Under the pieces are notes generated by a model. It had not been told where the DNA came from, made no database searches, and saw only the letters and a program-made list of their open reading frames with translations. A program made the translations under genes and the position numbers. This document shows positions 62,003 through 64,000 of a stretch of 64,000 nt of DNA, piece by piece; the stretch's first letter is position 1, and each line of letters starts with the position of its first letter. This stretch comes from Gari tellinella. Taxonomy: Eukaryota; Mollusca; Bivalvia; Cardiida; Psammobiidae. The stretch is from positions 36,204,356-36,268,355 of the forward strand of contig OV277870.1 in NCBI GenBank assembly GCA_922989275.2, written 5' to 3'.

Positions 62003-62284
62003 TGAAAAGCAGAATATGTTTTAAGTGGTTGGAAAATAAAAACTTAAAGTGGGATGTGAGTGGGATAGTTTGTAGATGAGCTATCATGCTGCTATTGCAA
62101 ATATAATTGAACTCCAACTCACTTATAATAATCAACTTAAGTTGGACTTTTCCATGATTTGATATTTGATAACTCAAACTTGTTTCAACTGAACATACCA
62201 ATATATATCAAAGCTAAAACATGGTTAATACATGTTTTACCTTCGAATATATGTATGTTTGCTTTAAGTTCGAGTTTGAGTGAT

Positions 62285-62445
62285 AAGAAGTTCAACTTTG
62301 CAAAGGTGGCATGAAGGAGTGACTTTCTGCATTACGGTACCACATGTCATGTTAAAGATTGACCTTGTGTTTCTGTCTTTGCTAATCAAATTAGCCCAAA
62401 GTTGGCAGAAACAGTTGGGATGTACATTAAAACAAACAGAAATCT
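62285..62445 (+). mobile_element. SINE S, 5'-truncated
   Basis: 3' part AATTAGCCCAAAGTTGGCAG and AACAAACAG shared with 54.9 kb. Confidence 0.55.
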
Positions 62446-62459
62446 ATCATTTGACTGTA

Positions 62460-62712
62460 TTAACCCTTTACCTGATAGCATTGTTTCTAGTATTGAAGAT
62501 ATGTGACTACTTAAAGCAGGTTGAAAGTAAAGCAGAATGCGCCCTAAGGCGCATTCTGCTTCACTTTCAGCCTGCTTTAAGCTATTAACTGCTAGAATAA
62601 GGAAAGTATTAAATATGACACATATTCATTACGGTATAATTTGGAACCATTTTCTTCAGCGGATGAATTAAATGAATGTGCTAAAAGTTGCTTCTATGAT
62701 GGAAAGGGTTAA
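62460..62712 (+). repeat. Family A MITE
   Basis: Apex GCGCCCTAAGGCGC; TTAA both ends. Confidence 0.85.
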
Positions 62713-62858
62713 AAACAAAGATATACAAGTACATGCATATTTATGGCACTCAATAAGGACCAGCTTACAGTTTTCTCCTTTTATGCCTAACAGTTTCACA
62801 CAGTCAGCCTTGAACAAAAAACACACAGGGCATTTCTAGCATTGTTCAATATGATAGT

Positions 62859-62975
62859 TTAAAGGAGGTTGAAAGTAAAGCAGAATGCTCCCTAAGGAGC
62901 ATTCTGCTTTACTTTCAGCCTGCTTGAAGTGGTCATGTCTTCAAAGCTGGGAGCAGCATATTGGGCAAACGGTTT
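62859..62975 (-). repeat. Family A fragment with variant arms
   Basis: The outer left arm reads GGAGGTTG instead of GCAGGTTG; apex GCTCCCTAAGGAGC is perfectly paired. Confidence 0.75.
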
Positions 62976-63230
62976 AATGCAGCTACCTTCATCAAATACC
63001 ACTAGCAGGCCTTCTTTCAGTGAATTTAATGGTGTTCGTTAAAAACAAGATGAGCAGAAACAGTTCAAAGTTGCCTCCCTTTGACCATATTCAACATGTT
63101 ATTTGTAAATAATAAAAGAATGATTTTAACAGAATGGTTTCTGTTCATTTAAACCTAATCCCATTATAACCCCAGTTTTCAATTTCTGACTAGGGCTTTT
63201 ACAACATATTTCAAAATGAAAATCGCTTTC

Positions 63231-63477
63231 TTAACTCTTTCAACACTATGGAACTTTTGTGGGTTATTAGGCTCCCTTGTGGGTATTTTAGTTACCAAAA
63301 CATGAAACAGTCTACTTGGAATTCTGAGTATGTGTATGTTTATAAATACTGCTCTAAATTGGCAAACAGTGTAGATCCTGACCAGAGAGCTCCTATAGGA
63401 GCCCTCTGATCTGGATCTATTCTGTTTTCAAATGTACTGAGTATATTTTAAACAGGTCCATGGTGTTGAAAGAGATA
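63231..63477 (-). repeat. Hairpin MITE family B
   Basis: TTAACTCTTTCAACACTATG start, apex CTCCTATAGGAG, end GGTGTTGAAAGAG. Confidence 0.8.
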
Positions 63478-63814
63478 ATACAAGTTGATATTAATACACA
63501 TTCCAACCTTTTACCCCTCTCCTGCTATAACTTATATGGATAACTGTAGACCCTGTTCAGATAGTTCCTCATGTATGTCTGATCAGGGGTCTGGTTTGTA
63601 TTCTTTTCTGATTTTTTTTTCTGAATTTTGGAGCCAATGCAATAGCTCTGGTGATAAATTTATGTTCATAGTGGGGGATTTTTATATATGAATGTTCAGT
63701 TGGAGGAATGTTAAGCAGACAACATTTGGCAATGATGAGGTAAAACTTTCTTGGAAACACTACTGCAAAATAACCAACATAACTGACAACATACTTCTGA
63801 AAAACAAACCCTTC

Positions 63815-64000
63815 TTAACCCATTCCCCCATAGCGTGTTTCTAGTTTTGAAGACAGGTGACGACTTAAAGGAGGTTAAAAGTCAAGCAGAATGCGACTTA
63901 AGGCGCATTGTGCTTGACTTTAATCCTCCTTTAAGCTACCATCTACTAAAATATAGAAACTGCTACTTATGATAATTATTCATGACTGTACAAATTTTCT
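63815..64000 (+). repeat. Family A MITE with covarying arms, cut by window edge
   Basis: Both arms carry matched changes: GGAGG with CCTCC, and GTCAAGC with GCTTGAC, in place of GCAGG/CCTGC and GTAAAGC/GCTTTAC. Confidence 0.85.

Overview
This is a window of animal nuclear DNA. It is AT-rich, its genes carry long introns, and it is crowded with small non-autonomous transposable elements. The repeat types (elements with ~160 bp minisatellite cores, TTAA-flanked MITEs, pogo/Tc1-like and hAT-like MITEs, tRNA-headed SINEs, degraded non-LTR retrotransposon fragments) and the split metazoan housekeeping genes suggest a mollusc, most probably a bivalve. That placement is inference; no species is claimed.

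Two real genes can be supported. (1) Minus strand, 25.05 kb to beyond the left edge: 6-phosphogluconate dehydrogenase (PGD, oxidative pentose phosphate pathway). Nine coding exons (25051-24960, 24508-24433, 16953-16774, 15392-15327, 9500-9382, 9115-9049, 7122-6988, 5768-5579, 1542-1278) join in frame with GT/AG borders to give about 396 residues. The last C-terminal exon(s), roughly 115-120 residues, lie outside the window. The inferred N-terminus is about 30 residues longer than the usual enzyme and starts with a myristoylation-like motif. (2) Plus strand, 49629-61755: mitochondrial ribosomal protein bL20m (MRPL20), complete in five exons (155 residues). A third, unrecognised minus-strand exon candidate lies inside MRPL20 intron 1. 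The two genes have no metabolic link.

Layout: 1-25 kb is PGD introns full of MITEs, with four minisatellite-core elements (2.18-3.56, 3.70-5.27, 7.47-8.53 kb, and a reverse relative at 57.15-58.36 kb). 25-49 kb is a gene desert made of MITE families, a chimeric 244 bp tandem array (30.5-31.2 kb), a ~160 bp tandem-repeat element (35.8-37.2 kb), two near-identical inverted copies of a TTAA element with internal Pol III boxes (10.5 and 33.9 kb), a SINE (38.2 kb), a large TIR element (39.36-42.14 kb) and a LINE fragment (43.4-43.9 kb). 49-62 kb is MRPL20, whose introns hold a second, inverted copy of the large TIR element (50.84-53.02 kb) inserted in a copy of that SINE, then tRNA-like and 5S-like sequences and long palindromes. 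62-64 kb is more MITEs.

The most unusual signal is concerted identity of the two arms within a copy. The two large elements share about 95% identical subterminal sequence and each has perfect 25-26 bp TIRs and a perfect 7 bp target duplication, yet a 10-11 bp core in the TIR is entirely different between copies while identical at both ends of each copy. The same pattern (arms agreeing with each other rather than with the family) recurs in the abundant hairpin MITE. This points to arm-to-arm copying.
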